Shown: positions 23,625 to 32,685, numbered from the stretch's first letter. The stretch is DNA of 64,000 nt from Armatimonadota bacterium (GCA_020161505.1 JAIUNY010000002.1:186001-250000); one strand, 5' to 3'. Notes: a model not told the origin generated them from the letters alone. Made by a program: numbers and translations.

Positions 23625-25319
23625 ATGGTGTCCCTGCTCGTCGCGACTCTCGCCTTGGCACCGACTCAGACCGCGTCGATTCCCCCGATCCTGGCCCCCA
23701 TGTTGGTTGGTCAGACGAGTCGACCTGGCGGATCCATCACCTTTGGCCGATCTCCTGAGATGGTCGCCCCGCAAGGACGCGCGATTTTCCAGGTTGCCGT
23801 CGAGCCACCGAGTCGGGGAGGGATGCGCGTTACCGTCGAAATCATCGCCCCTGACAACAACCAAGACACTCTCCAAATCGAGCCGGACAAGGATGGAAAA
23901 TTTGATTTCACCCTCCTCGCGAAAATCAATTCGGGGCGATACAAAATCATCGTCAAAGGGTACGACGGCACTCCGCTGGATACTCGATACGTCGAGGTTA
24001 CGCCTTGGAACTCGGTGAACGACCAGGTTCAAACCCGGATCACCAATATCCGGCGTCACACAGGGGACATCATTCGGGCGGGGCGGACTTTGATCGGGCA
24101 GCTGCCAGACGGACCCAAGAAAACTGAGCTCCAAAAGAAACTTACCGATATCGAGGCGGCTCACGGCAAGATCGTCGCGAAGATGCCCATTTTCCAACGG
24201 TTGACCGCCAATACGATGGCTCTTGCCGAGCAAGCCCCCGAGGCTGCACCTGCCATTGCCGACGCACTTACCTCACTCGGCGAATGGTCCACCGAAGCGA
24301 AGGATGAAGAAGCACGGCTCGCCGAACTGAGCACGAAGCTGCGCACCAAGTCCACGATCTGCGATGGGCTTGATAACACCATGGAGGCTCTGCAACTGGT
24401 CTCCAACGTGATGATCTTCGTTACTTCCCCGGAGAAAATCTTCCTGAACCTTTGTCTGGAGAAGATCTTCCCCATGGCAGAAGCCTCCAACAACGGCAGT
24501 GATCGCGCGAAATTTGCCCTCAGCGAGGCTCGCAAGGAGGCAACCGCCTTTGCTGCTGACGGCAAGGACGGGATCACCGGGAGCCTTGTCGGGCTTCTCG
24601 GTGACTGCGTTGCATTCGCTGCCTCTCAAGTCTTCAACAACTACTGCACCGTCGTCGAAGGCCCAATCAAGGCAGAGTTCTCGGTTGATGCCAAGGAAGG
24701 CGGCAAAAGTTACTGGAAGTACAAGCTGATTCTGGAAGGCAAACTCAAACTGTGGAGCGACAAGAACGCCCCCAACGAAGCCCAGGGACGGCCATTCAGC
24801 GGTCGACTGGAGGGCAACACCACCAAGCTCGAATTTTTCGAAGATATTTTCCTCGTCGAGCCCATGCCGAAAGGAAGCACGCTCCTTATGCGGCGCCGAA
24901 TTTCACCGCGAGTGATCTCGTCAAACTCTGCAAACGAGCCCGTAGGCGTAGGTCAATTCGGACGCATCGTCGGGGTTCCGGGATACTTCGACATCCGCTA
25001 CCTCGCGTGGATGAACGAGGAGCGCCTCAGCTTCAAGCAAGACTACGTGATCAAAGACTTTGGGCCAACTTACAAGAACGCGATGGTCTTTGTAGCCGCT
25101 ACCCCTGGCGGACTCCTCCCCGTCATGCAGAGCTTCGACTTCCCGATCCAAAAGGCCGCCTGGATTATCGACCGAGCCACAAAGGGTCCGTTCGAGATTC
25201 CTCTGACTCGAGAAGGCGACAAGGCAGTGGCGAAAAAGACAATCACCCGCGAAGAGGTCACAGGGAACGGCACCATTGACGTGAAGTGGGTGCTCACCTA
25301 CGATCTGAAGCAGAAATGA
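23625..25319 (+). CDS. Large exported protein of unknown function (564 residues)
   Basis: I do not recognise this protein. A short signal peptide (MVSLLVATLALAPTQTASI) precedes a beta-sandwich-like domain (about 45-125, with VTVEIIAPDNNQDTLQIEPD). Then comes a long helical part (about 130-250, with coiled KLTDIEAAHGKIVAKM and AKDEEARLAELSTKL). The C-terminal 300 residues include KLKLWSDKNAPNEAQG and a strand-rich end. The layout recalls an adhesin or scaffold on the outside of the cell. No catalytic motif stands out. A -10-like TATCCT lies nine bases before the ATG. Confidence 0.65.
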   Translation: MVSLLVATLALAPTQTASIPPILAPMLVGQTSRPGGSITFGRSPEMVAPQGRAIFQVAVEPPSRGGMRVTVEIIAPDNNQDTLQIEPDKDGKFDFTLLAKINSGRYKIIVKGYDGTPLDTRYVEVTPWNSVNDQVQTRITNIRRHTGDIIRAGRTLIGQLPDGPKKTELQKKLTDIEAAHGKIVAKMPIFQRLTANTMALAEQAPEAAPAIADALTSLGEWSTEAKDEEARLAELSTKLRTKSTICDGLDNTMEALQLVSNVMIFVTSPEKIFLNLCLEKIFPMAEASNNGSDRAKFALSEARKEATAFAADGKDGITGSLVGLLGDCVAFAASQVFNNYCTVVEGPIKAEFSVDAKEGGKSYWKYKLILEGKLKLWSDKNAPNEAQGRPFSGRLEGNTTKLEFFEDIFLVEPMPKGSTLLMRRRISPRVISSNSANEPVGVGQFGRIVGVPGYFDIRYLAWMNEERLSFKQDYVIKDFGPTYKNAMVFVAATPGGLLPVMQSFDFPIQKAAWIIDRATKGPFEIPLTREGDKAVAKKTITREEVTGNGTIDVKWVLTYDLKQK

Positions 25320-25385
25320 TCCTCGGTGCCTGGGGGTTCGGCGTGCAACCCCCAGGCCAGCGGGTCGTCTAGGTTAGCACGAGCC

Positions 25386-26492
25386 ATGTGGACGAGCCTC
25401 ATTCTTGCCGCAACCCTTGCCCCGAGCGCAACAACCCGGAAGATGGAGGATCTGAGCCCTCCGGGAACCCGGCCCTTCCGGATGGGATTCACCCCGTGGC
25501 CAAGCGACCTCAGCATCGAAGGAATGCAGCAGTCGGAGAAGTATCTCGCGAGCAATGGCGATCTCTTCTCTCTCATGCTCATCGGCGGAATCCCTTGGGA
25601 TGAGGCTCTGGCGGGAAAGCCCTACTCAGCGGATGTCGAGCGCACGTTGAGCACCAAACCGCCCAAGGGGCAGCAGCTCTTCCTCTCCATCTCTCCCCTC
25701 GGGATGGATCGCGCGACCCTTGCCCCGGCGTGGGGCGAGCGCGACAACATGCCCCTCTCCGAAAAGTGGAAGTCCAAGCCGTTTGATGACCCGGAGGTGA
25801 TCAAGGCTTTCACCCGTTTTTGTCTGGATGCCACCCAGCGGCTGAAGCCGGATGCGTTGGCCATCGGCGTCGAATCGAACGCCTTGCTGAGCTTCAATCC
25901 CAATGCGTGGCCGGCCTACAAGCGGCTCCACCGAGCTGCCTATCAGGCGATCAAGAAAGCGCATCCCCGTCTCCCTGTTTTCTTGACCACCGAGGTGAAT
26001 CACTACCTGGAACGCGCCACCGAGGCCAAGGGGACAAAACAGAAAACCGAGGTGGCGGATCTGATGCGATCAAGCGATTGGTTCGCGATGAGCTACTACC
26101 CTCACATGAGTTACGACACCGTGTGGCCGATCCCCGCCACGTTCTTCGACTTTGCGCGGGGCTTTGGCAAACCGGTTGCCGTCAGCGAAACCGGTATGAC
26201 TTCGCAACCTGTCGCCCCATCGGGAATCCCTCTCGACGGCTCACCGGCCAAGCAAGATCAGTACTACCAAGTGCTCCTCGATACCGCTCAAAAGCATCGG
26301 TACAAGTTCGTGGTCACCTTCGCCACCACCGATTTCGACCGCCTGATCCCCAAGCTCCCCGAATCCGCTCGCGAACTCGCCAAGATCTGGATGCACTGCG
26401 GCCTGCAATCGGGATCAGGAGAGGTGAAACCGGCCGGTAAACGATGGAACGAAACCTTCCGCCAGCCTCTGAACGCGCCGAACGGACTCTGA
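25386..26492 (+). CDS. Exported glycosidase-like protein (clan GH-A type)
   Basis: This 368-residue protein starts with a hydrophobic signal-like segment (MWTSLILAATLAPSATT). A TIM-barrel-like domain follows, with two glutamates at positions expected for a retaining glycosidase: IGVESNALLSF near residue 160 and VAVSETGMTSQP near 265. Between them lies DWFAMSYYPHMSYDTVWP, as in arabinogalactan endo-beta-galactosidases (GH53) and related families. Substrate and family number cannot be fixed. ATG at 25386 is chosen because it begins the signal peptide. It is the second such protein here, with an unknown exported protein between them. Confidence 0.65.
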   Translation: MWTSLILAATLAPSATTRKMEDLSPPGTRPFRMGFTPWPSDLSIEGMQQSEKYLASNGDLFSLMLIGGIPWDEALAGKPYSADVERTLSTKPPKGQQLFLSISPLGMDRATLAPAWGERDNMPLSEKWKSKPFDDPEVIKAFTRFCLDATQRLKPDALAIGVESNALLSFNPNAWPAYKRLHRAAYQAIKKAHPRLPVFLTTEVNHYLERATEAKGTKQKTEVADLMRSSDWFAMSYYPHMSYDTVWPIPATFFDFARGFGKPVAVSETGMTSQPVAPSGIPLDGSPAKQDQYYQVLLDTAQKHRYKFVVTFATTDFDRLIPKLPESARELAKIWMHCGLQSGSGEVKPAGKRWNETFRQPLNAPNGL

Positions 26493-26503
26493 CTCCACTC
26501 GCG

Positions 26504-26509
26504 TAGAAT
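26504..26509 (+). promoter_or_regulatory. -10-like box before the small partner gene
   Basis: TAGAAT lies seven bases before the GTG at 26517. AGGAATC between them could act as a weak ribosome-binding site. Confidence 0.4.
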
Positions 26510-26516
26510 AGGAATC

Positions 26517-26681
26517 GTGAGACGCACCGACTTGATGGACACCTCGGTGGAGGCGCACAAACGCATGATCCTGCTTCTGCGCGCAAAGGGGCCAGAGTGG
26601 CGACTGCGTCGAACATTTGAACTCAGCGAGGAACTCAAGTTGCTCGTCAACGCGCTCAAAAAGTCGGTTGGGAGCAAGTGA
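26517..26681 (+). CDS. 54-residue partner of the nucleotidyltransferase
   Basis: A short GTG-started frame encodes a basic, helical protein beginning MRRTDLMDTSVEAHKRMILL and ending NALKKSVGSK. Its stop overlaps the GTG of the nucleotidyltransferase gene by four bases (GTGA), and a -10-like box stands directly upstream. That is the layout of a two-gene operon in which a small DNA-binding or antitoxin-like protein precedes an enzyme. I cannot name its family. The composition and coupled start make it likely to be real. Confidence 0.6.
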   Translation: MRRTDLMDTSVEAHKRMILLLRAKGPEWRLRRTFELSEELKLLVNALKKSVGSK

Positions 26682-27256
26682 CTCTTTTTGGCACTCTGAT
26701 TGAAGTTGTTGCGGCTCTGGAGGCCTCTGAGATTCCTTACGTCGTGGGGGGATCGGTCGCGAGCTCAACCTGGGGCAAACAGCGTGCGACTCAGGATATT
26801 GATATCGCGGTCTTCCTGCGCGTCGATCAAGTACAAAAGCTGCGCGCGAATCTGCCCGAACACTATTTGATGGAAACCGGCGAGCTGGAGGAATATGCGA
26901 GAAGCGCTCGGGACTTCCAGTGCGGCCAGATTTTGCACATGTTGCATGTTGATCGAGTCGATCTCTTCGTGCTCGAAGATACGGAATTCAATCGAAGCCG
27001 TCTCTCCCGCGCGATTGAGGCGAGGCTCCTTCCCGATGTCGTGGTGAGAGTCTCCTCTCCTGAAGACATCATCATCACCAAACTTCGGTGGTACGAACTC
27101 GGACGCGGGATCAGTGATCGGCAGTGGAACGATCTGGTGCTCGTGATCGAGACGCAAGGTGACGACCTCGATTGGACTTATCTTGAGAAATGGGCCGCCC
27201 ACTTCGGCCTCGCTGAACTCCTTGCCGAAGCCAAAGCCGAAGCTATTCAGCCTTAA
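26678..27256 (+). CDS. Nucleotidyltransferase-fold protein (AbiEii/DUF6036-like)
   Basis: This 192-residue protein has the polymerase-beta-type nucleotidyltransferase signature: YVVGGSVASSTWGKQRATQDIDIAVF near residues 20-45, where GGS and DID supply the Ser/Asp active-site residues. A third acidic strand, VDRVDLFVLED, lies near 95. Nucleotidyltransferases of this kind act in type IV toxin-antitoxin pairs (AbiEii) or modify antibiotics or tRNA. The gene is coupled to the 54-codon gene upstream. It is not followed by a HEPN partner. GTG at 26678 is the start. Confidence 0.8.
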   Translation: MTLFGTLIEVVAALEASEIPYVVGGSVASSTWGKQRATQDIDIAVFLRVDQVQKLRANLPEHYLMETGELEEYARSARDFQCGQILHMLHVDRVDLFVLEDTEFNRSRLSRAIEARLLPDVVVRVSSPEDIIITKLRWYELGRGISDRQWNDLVLVIETQGDDLDWTYLEKWAAHFGLAELLAEAKAEAIQP

Positions 27257-27305
27257 CCTTCTGCGCCGAGCTAAACATCACGCGTTCCTCGGCGTCTCGA
27301 CCGAC

Positions 27306-28208
27306 ATGAAGCCGGGAATCCTCCTCCTCGCCCTCTTTGCGGTGACGACCGCGATCCTCGCTGCGCCCCGGCTGATCCCGCAGGCCGACCCCGATCTCCG
27401 AGAGCTCGAGTCCGATGGACGCACCCGCACCTATGTGGTTCGTCACCCGGAGAAGACCAAGGGTGACAAGAAGCTTCCGGTTCTCATCGTGTTGCACGGA
27501 GGCGGAGGCAATGCCAAGAACGCCGAGGAGATGACCCAACTCACCCCCTTTGCCGCCAAGAACAACTTCATCGTGGTGTACGCCAACGGAACCGGAGCCA
27601 GGCGAAGCCCGTTTCTCACCTGGAATTCCGGTAACTGCTGCGCCTACGCCTACGAAAACAAGGTCGATGACATCGACTTTATCAGCAAGATGATTGATGC
27701 CCTGGTGCAGGATGAGAACGCGGATCCCAAGCGCATCTATGTCACCGGGATGAGCAACGGCGGCATGATGACTCACCGCGTGGGCGTGGAACTCAGCGAT
27801 AAAGTGGCCGCTATCGCGCCCGTCGCCGCCGCCCTCAACTGCGATCTCCAAACGGGCTCACCGGTGCCGATTCTCATGATCCACGGAGATGCCGACCAGC
27901 ACGTTCTCATCGGTGGCGGGAAGACGACAAAGGGTGTCGAATCTGAGCGTGTTGATCTCTCGATGGCGGAGGGTGTGAAATGGTGGCTCAAGCGGAATGG
28001 GAATGATGCCAAAGCAGTGTCCTCCCGGCAGGGGATTCTCACGCTGACCACCTACGGCGGCACGTTCCCCGTACAAACGGCGGTCATTGCAGGGGAAGGT
28101 CACACCTGGCCCGGCGGTCAGGCCTGGCGCAACGCAGCCGATCAACCGACGCAAGAAGTCAGCGCGAACCAGCTGATCTGGGATTTCGTGAAGCAATTCG
28201 AGCGGTGA
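27306..28208 (+). CDS. Exported alpha/beta-hydrolase esterase (LpqC/feruloyl-esterase type)
   Basis: This 300-residue protein has a signal peptide (ILLLALFAVTTAILAAPRL) and an alpha/beta-hydrolase fold of the polyhydroxybutyrate depolymerase/LpqC group. It has the oxyanion-hole strand VLIVLHGGGGNAKNAE, the nucleophile Ser in YVTGMSNGGMMTH near residue 155, the acid in IHGDADQHV and the His in GEGHTWPGG. The triad is complete. Relatives cut feruloyl or acetyl esters of plant polysaccharides, or depolymerise PHB. ATG at 27306 starts the signal peptide. Confidence 0.88.
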   Translation: MKPGILLLALFAVTTAILAAPRLIPQADPDLRELESDGRTRTYVVRHPEKTKGDKKLPVLIVLHGGGGNAKNAEEMTQLTPFAAKNNFIVVYANGTGARRSPFLTWNSGNCCAYAYENKVDDIDFISKMIDALVQDENADPKRIYVTGMSNGGMMTHRVGVELSDKVAAIAPVAAALNCDLQTGSPVPILMIHGDADQHVLIGGGKTTKGVESERVDLSMAEGVKWWLKRNGNDAKAVSSRQGILTLTTYGGTFPVQTAVIAGEGHTWPGGQAWRNAADQPTQEVSANQLIWDFVKQFER

Positions 28209-28283
28209 GGTCCCGTTTTTCGGCCCCTCGGAGAGAGAGCGGAACCTTTCTGCAATTCTGTTTTTATATGGTATAGGTATAGA

Positions 28284-28532
28284 ATGGCACTCAATATCAA
28301 GAACGAGGAGACGGCGCGGGTGGTCGCCCAACTTGCCGAGGCGACTGGAACCTCCTTGACCGAAGCCATTCGCATCGCCGTTACCGAAAAACTAGAGCGT
28401 ATGCAGTCTCTGGAGGAGAAAGTGGAGCGAATTCTGGCCATTGGACGGGATAGTGCTGCCCGCATGTCGGCGCAAACCAAAGCGGTCGACCATGGCGATT
28501 TGCTCTACGGAGAGGACGGCTTACCGAAGTGA
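28284..28532 (+). CDS. vapB: VapB-type antitoxin
   Basis: This 82-residue protein begins MALNIKNEETARVVAQLAEATG, a pattern seen in the Rv0623-like VapB antitoxins, and has a short DNA-binding helical part. The toxin-binding tail is GDLLYGEDGLPK. It overlaps the vapC gene by four bases. A run of TATAGGTATAG repeats directly upstream of the start could be its promoter/operator. It should bind and block the PIN toxin and repress the operon. Confidence 0.88.
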   Translation: MALNIKNEETARVVAQLAEATGTSLTEAIRIAVTEKLERMQSLEEKVERILAIGRDSAARMSAQTKAVDHGDLLYGEDGLPK

Positions 28533-28921
28533 TCATCGACTCCTCGGCTCTCATCGCACTCCTTCGGAACGAGCCGGATGCGGAAGAATTGGTTCTGAAG
28601 ATGGTCACGGCAGAAACACCCCTTAGGCTCTCGGCTGCAAGCTATGTGGAGGTTGGCGCCGTCATCGACAGCCAAAGAGACCCCATCCTCAGCCGCCGGA
28701 TGGATGAAGCGATCAGGGCCCTCGGCATTCAACTTGAGCCGGTCAGTATCGCTCAAGCAACCATCGCTCGTGAGGCGTATCGTGACTTCGGAAAAGGATC
28801 AGGGCACAAAGCAGCCCTCAATTTTGGTGATTGCCTCAGCTATGCGCTCGCGAAAGAAATGGGTGAACCCTTGCTTTTCAAGGGCGATGACTTTTCCCAC
28901 ACTGACCTCGCTCAAAACTGA
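28529..28921 (+). CDS. vapC: VapC-type PIN ribonuclease toxin
   Basis: This 130-residue PIN-domain protein opens MIIDSSALIALLRNEPDAEE with the first catalytic Asp. It continues with the acidic residue in AASYVEVGAVIDS and the motif LNFGDCLSYALAKEMGEPLLFKGDDF, which carries the remaining acidic residues. Such toxins cut RNA, commonly initiator tRNA or rRNA loops. GTG at 28529 overlaps the antitoxin stop. Its 3' end overlaps the convergent acetyltransferase gene by ten bases. It is the second VapBC pair in the window, and its sequence is unlike the first. Confidence 0.92.
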   Translation: MIIDSSALIALLRNEPDAEELVLKMVTAETPLRLSAASYVEVGAVIDSQRDPILSRRMDEAIRALGIQLEPVSIAQATIAREAYRDFGKGSGHKAALNFGDCLSYALAKEMGEPLLFKGDDFSHTDLAQN

Positions 28922-29688
28922 TCGCTCATGAACATCTGGGGGAGACTTGGGAAGTGGCGGCCCATGAGGATCAGTTCCTCTTTCTCCTCGAGCAAAGGAA
29001 CGCCCACGACCTTGGCCATCGACCGCAGTCCATACCACTCGGTGCCGTGATGCACGGGCCAGGCGTGGGTTGCCTCCTCCACAATCGCCTCTCGGCACAG
29101 GCTCGCCTCGCACCCGATGTACCCCCGGCGGCCCATATCGAGGCACTCCCGATACACGAACTGCCAGTATCGCCACCTTCGCTCATCTCGCCGGAGCCGA
29201 GCGTCATCTTGTGATGCCCACTCCGCATACCGGCTCTGAACCTCCGCCAAAGGCAAACCCTGACCCCACGGACGAGGATCACTCACCCGGATTGCGCCCT
29301 TCACCACGTGGTCCAGCACCTCGAACCCCACCCGCTCATAGAGCACGGTCTTGTGGGCAAACAGAATCGCCGGGCCTTCGCCCGCCTGTTCCGACTGCGA
29401 CAAGACTTCGCGCAGAAGAGTCTCCGCATACCCCTTGCCCCGAGCAGAATCGTCCGTTCCAACCCCCGCAATCCCAATCGCCCGGCCCCACCCAAAGTCC
29501 AGCGGAGTCGTTGTCAAAATCGACTTCATCGAGCCGTTTTGGATGAACGCCCACTTCCGATTAAGGTCGTAAAACGGCTCCGAGTAGAAGATCGCCGAGG
29601 CCCGCCCCACATCAAGATGAAAGACGCGGCAGAGCAGACTCAAGAAAGTCGCGGCTTCCGCCTCCCGAATCGGTCGAATCTCCGTCAT
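28912..29688 (-). CDS. GNAT N-acetyltransferase (Eis-like)
   Basis: This 258-residue protein has a GNAT acetyl-CoA-binding part in GVGTDDSARGKGYAETLLREVL near residues 72-95. The N-terminal half (MTEIRPIREAEAATFLSLLCRVF) and the AILFAHKTVLYERVGFEVLDH strand resemble Eis-like enhanced intracellular survival acetyltransferases. A long second domain follows, ending in the mixed strands LILMGRHFPSLPQMFMS. Eis proteins acetylate amines of drugs or proteins. The substrate here is unknown. It follows cdaR by nine bases on the same strand and may belong to the cdaA operon. Confidence 0.75.
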   Translation of the reverse strand: MTEIRPIREAEAATFLSLLCRVFHLDVGRASAIFYSEPFYDLNRKWAFIQNGSMKSILTTTPLDFGWGRAIGIAGVGTDDSARGKGYAETLLREVLSQSEQAGEGPAILFAHKTVLYERVGFEVLDHVVKGAIRVSDPRPWGQGLPLAEVQSRYAEWASQDDARLRRDERRWRYWQFVYRECLDMGRRGYIGCEASLCREAIVEEATHAWPVHHGTEWYGLRSMAKVVGVPLLEEKEELILMGRHFPSLPQMFMSDQF

Positions 29689-29696
29689 CGTTTTTC

Positions 29697-30608
29697 TTAA
29701 CGTTTCACCACTTGAACTCGCACCGTCACGGTGGATTGTTCCGATGTCGTGCCCTCGGGAATCACGAGCTTGACTTCAAAAGTGCGGTTCTCTCGCAGGG
29801 CCGAGATCGCCAAAGCCTCGGTGCGGATGGCGGTGAGTTGGCTCACAATTTCGCTCGGGCCGTTTAGCGGAATGCGTTGCGGAATCACCGTGATCTCACC
29901 GAGCTGGAATCCGGGCGCAGCCGATCCGCTCCACTCCACGATCACCGGGACATCCCGGCTCGCGGGAGCCGCGACCACCGCCGGCGAAACGGTCACCTTG
30001 CCAGGCTCGGCGGTCACCGCAGGAACGGGCTGGCCTTCCTTGTCCAAAATCTCCAAAGCGCGTGAGACGGTTGTTCCTGGCCTCGCTGCGGGGAGATCAA
30101 GCGTCACCTGAACCTGAGCCACTCGGCTGAGCATGCTCACCGGCCCGGACAGAACCACCCGCTCGGGTTGCGTACTCGCTCCCTCAAAACGCAGACCTTC
30201 GATCGGCGTGCCCGTCGTCACAATCTTCACGTCCCGCTCCGCTGATTCCACCTTTTCGGCGCGAACCAGAACGGCAGGCTTCAAGGTTCGAAATTCAAGC
30301 TGAGCATCCGCAGGAGCGCGGATTGAGATCGGCACCCTTTGGGATCCCTCTTTGAGCTTGGCCAGATCGACCACCGCCTCCACCCGCGAAGTTTCGAGCC
30401 GGTTGAGGGCCTGAAGTGTTCCGCTTGCCACCACCGTCACCGATTCCATCTCAGGGAATGCATAGAGCTCGGCCGGACGATTCTCCAACCGGACGATGAC
30501 ATTGAACTCCCGCTCCCGGCCTGGTTCGAAAAGCGGTTGAACCTGGAACCACATCAGCACGGCAATGAAAATCGACGCCACGCCCAGGAGCACATCTTCG
30601 CGCTTCAT
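29697..30608 (-). CDS. cdaR: YbbR-domain protein, regulator of the diadenylate cyclase
   Basis: This 303-residue protein has one N-terminal membrane helix (VLLGVASIFIAVLMWFQV) and then a series of beta-rich YbbR repeats. These repeats sit outside the membrane in CdaR proteins and tune the activity of CdaA. The cdaA gene lies directly upstream with a four-base overlap. The order cdaA-cdaR matches that of Firmicutes and many other bacteria, in which glmM often follows. No glmM is beside it; the next gene on this strand is an acetyltransferase. Confidence 0.88.
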   Translation of the reverse strand: MKREDVLLGVASIFIAVLMWFQVQPLFEPGREREFNVIVRLENRPAELYAFPEMESVTVVASGTLQALNRLETSRVEAVVDLAKLKEGSQRVPISIRAPADAQLEFRTLKPAVLVRAEKVESAERDVKIVTTGTPIEGLRFEGASTQPERVVLSGPVSMLSRVAQVQVTLDLPAARPGTTVSRALEILDKEGQPVPAVTAEPGKVTVSPAVVAAPASRDVPVIVEWSGSAAPGFQLGEITVIPQRIPLNGPSEIVSQLTAIRTEALAISALRENRTFEVKLVIPEGTTSEQSTVTVRVQVVKR

Positions 30609-31513
30609 CGCGGGTCACCTGCCTGCACGGTTTCTTCTGCCTCCACTTCTGTTGCTTCGACTTCCGGTTCGCCTTTCCGGCGTGAACTGAACGGGCTCAC
30701 CAACCGCTTCTTGGTCGCGCGCTGGGTCTGCAGCAGCTCAGTCAATCGGGTGCGCAGAGCTTCGGCGGATCGCAGAACCTCGTGCTCACCGTCAACCGCC
30801 AACGAAATCGAGCCCCGTTCCTCACTCACAATCAGAACCACGCAGTCCGACTGCTCGCTCACTCCGAGACCCGCGCGATGGCGCATGTGATACTGCGCCC
30901 CAATCTTGCTCGATTCGCTCAGAGGCAACCGACACGCCGCCGCCAAAACTTCTTTGTCCCGAATCAGCACCGCACCATCGTGCAGAGGATTACCTTCATA
31001 AAAGATCGCGCCGAGCAGCGGAGCCGTGACCAATCCATGCACGGGGCTCCCTGTTTGGGCCACGTCGTCAAGCCGGTTGCTGCGTTCAATCACGATGAGC
31101 GCCCCAGTCTTGCTTTGGGCGAGTTCTTCGGCAGCCTTTACGATCTCTTCCAGCGTGCCATCCGCTAGATCAGACTCTCCGCCGATCAAGCGATCAGACC
31201 AAATGCCAAATCGTGCGAACCCATCAAGCGCCTGCCGGAGCTCGGGCAAGAAAAGAATCACCAGGGCGACGGGAGCAAGAAGGGTGGCCTTGTCGAGAAT
31301 CCAGTGCAGCGTACGCAGACCCAGAGTGTCGCTGAGCGCCAGGGCGGCCACAAATACGCCGATCCCCATCACGACCCGCCACGCCCGGGTGCCTCGAACC
31401 AGCTTGAGAAGACGGAAAATGACAAACGCGACCAACAGAATGTCGATCACGTTCACCAGCCCCTTCCAAGACGGCTCAAAAAGAACCGCCAACTGCTCGA
31501 TGACGTCGTTCAA
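30605..31513 (-). CDS. cdaA: Diadenylate cyclase (cyclic di-AMP synthase)
   Basis: This 302-residue enzyme has the CdaA layout. Three membrane helices lie in the first 95 residues (IDILLVAFVIFRLLKLV; VVMGIGVFVAALALS; APVALVILFLP). A cytoplasmic DisA_N cyclase domain follows, with the nucleotide-binding motifs NPLHDGAVLIRD and QYHMRHRAGLGVSEQSD. These DGA and RHR motifs are the catalytic hallmark. Cyclic di-AMP controls potassium uptake and osmotic balance. It starts with TTG at 31513. A basic C-terminal tail (TKKRLVSPFSSRRKGE) follows the cyclase domain and is longer than usual. Confidence 0.94.
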   Translation of the reverse strand: MNDVIEQLAVLFEPSWKGLVNVIDILLVAFVIFRLLKLVRGTRAWRVVMGIGVFVAALALSDTLGLRTLHWILDKATLLAPVALVILFLPELRQALDGFARFGIWSDRLIGGESDLADGTLEEIVKAAEELAQSKTGALIVIERSNRLDDVAQTGSPVHGLVTAPLLGAIFYEGNPLHDGAVLIRDKEVLAAACRLPLSESSKIGAQYHMRHRAGLGVSEQSDCVVLIVSEERGSISLAVDGEHEVLRSAEALRTRLTELLQTQRATKKRLVSPFSSRRKGEPEVEATEVEAEETVQAGDPR

Positions 31514-31581
31514 AGCTCTCGGTTCGAGTTTAACACTCTCGGGCCCTGATTCAACCGGACAGAACCAGCCAAAATCGTCCC

Positions 31582-32685
31582 GTGGATTCAGAAACGCCGA
31601 AACGATCCCTTGATGAGATTCGCGCCGACATCGACTCAGTCGATTCGGAACTGATCCACCTCCTTGAAAAACGCGTCCAACTCGCCCGAGAAGTCGGCCT
31701 CGTCAAGGGGGTCAGCAACAAGCCGTACTTCACGCCGGAGCGGGAGCGGCAGGTTTACGAGCGGCTGAGTCTCAGTGCCTCTGGCCTCCTGAATGCGCAG
31801 CAGATCACCAGCATCTTCCGCGAAATCATCAGCGCCGCGCGATCCGCCGAAAAGCCGATGCAAATCGCCTACTGGGGCCCCGAGGGAACCTTCAGCCATA
31901 TGGCAGCGGTGCAAGCCTTCGGGCGCAGCGTGGAGCTTCAGCCGGTTTACAACATCCGCGAAGTCTTCCTCGCCGTCGAACGCGGGCAAGCTGACTACGG
32001 CGTCGTTCCCATCGAAAACTCCATCGCCGGTGTTGTGCCAGAAACCCTCGACGTCTTCCCCCACACTGACGTCAAGATCGTCAGCGAAACCTTCCTCGAC
32101 GTGAACCACCACCTCGGGTCCACCGCCGATTCACTCGACCAAATCGAGCGGGTTTACGCAGGTCCGCAACCCGCCGCTCAATGCCGACAGTGGCTCCGCG
32201 ACCACCTGCCGAATGCGAGCATCGTGGAAGTCGTGCCCACCTCGACCAGCGCGATCAAGGCGGCCCAAGACCCGAACGGAGCCTGCATCGTCAATGAGGT
32301 TTGCCTGGAGCTCTACGGACTCCACGCCCTCGCCAGCCATATCCAAGATGTCAGCGGAAACCGAACGCGATTCGTCGTGCTGGGTTACAACGAACCCTCG
32401 CCGAGCGGGAGCGACAAAACCAGCCTGATGTTCAAAGTGCGGAACCGTCGCGGTGAGCTCTACCGTATCCTCGGGTGCTTTGTCGAGAACGAAGTCAACC
32501 TCACCATGATCGAGAGCCGGCCCGATCCGCGGAGCACCTTCCAGTACGTTTTCTACATCGACATGGAAGGCCACCGAAACGAAACCTCGGTGATGCGCGC
32601 GATCAACGATCTGCGCAGCGTCGCGATTGAGACGATTATTCTCGGCAGCTATCCCAGCTACGACGCTGGACTGCAGAGTCTGTGA
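31582..32685 (+). CDS. pheA: Bifunctional chorismate mutase/prephenate dehydratase
   Basis: This 367-residue protein makes phenylpyruvate from chorismate in two steps. The AroQ chorismate mutase domain covers residues 8-88 (DEIRADIDSVDSELIHLLEK). The dehydratase domain (about 95-270) begins AYWGPEGTFSHMAA, with VVPIENSIAGVV and the catalytic NRTRFVVLG motif. The ACT domain (about 282-355) includes LYRILGCFVENEVNLTMIESRP, whose ESRP binds phenylalanine for feedback control. GTG at 31582 is the start. It is divergent from cdaA and overlaps the downstream acetyltransferase gene. Confidence 0.95.
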   Translation: MDSETPKRSLDEIRADIDSVDSELIHLLEKRVQLAREVGLVKGVSNKPYFTPERERQVYERLSLSASGLLNAQQITSIFREIISAARSAEKPMQIAYWGPEGTFSHMAAVQAFGRSVELQPVYNIREVFLAVERGQADYGVVPIENSIAGVVPETLDVFPHTDVKIVSETFLDVNHHLGSTADSLDQIERVYAGPQPAAQCRQWLRDHLPNASIVEVVPTSTSAIKAAQDPNGACIVNEVCLELYGLHALASHIQDVSGNRTRFVVLGYNEPSPSGSDKTSLMFKVRNRRGELYRILGCFVENEVNLTMIESRPDPRSTFQYVFYIDMEGHRNETSVMRAINDLRSVAIETIILGSYPSYDAGLQSL

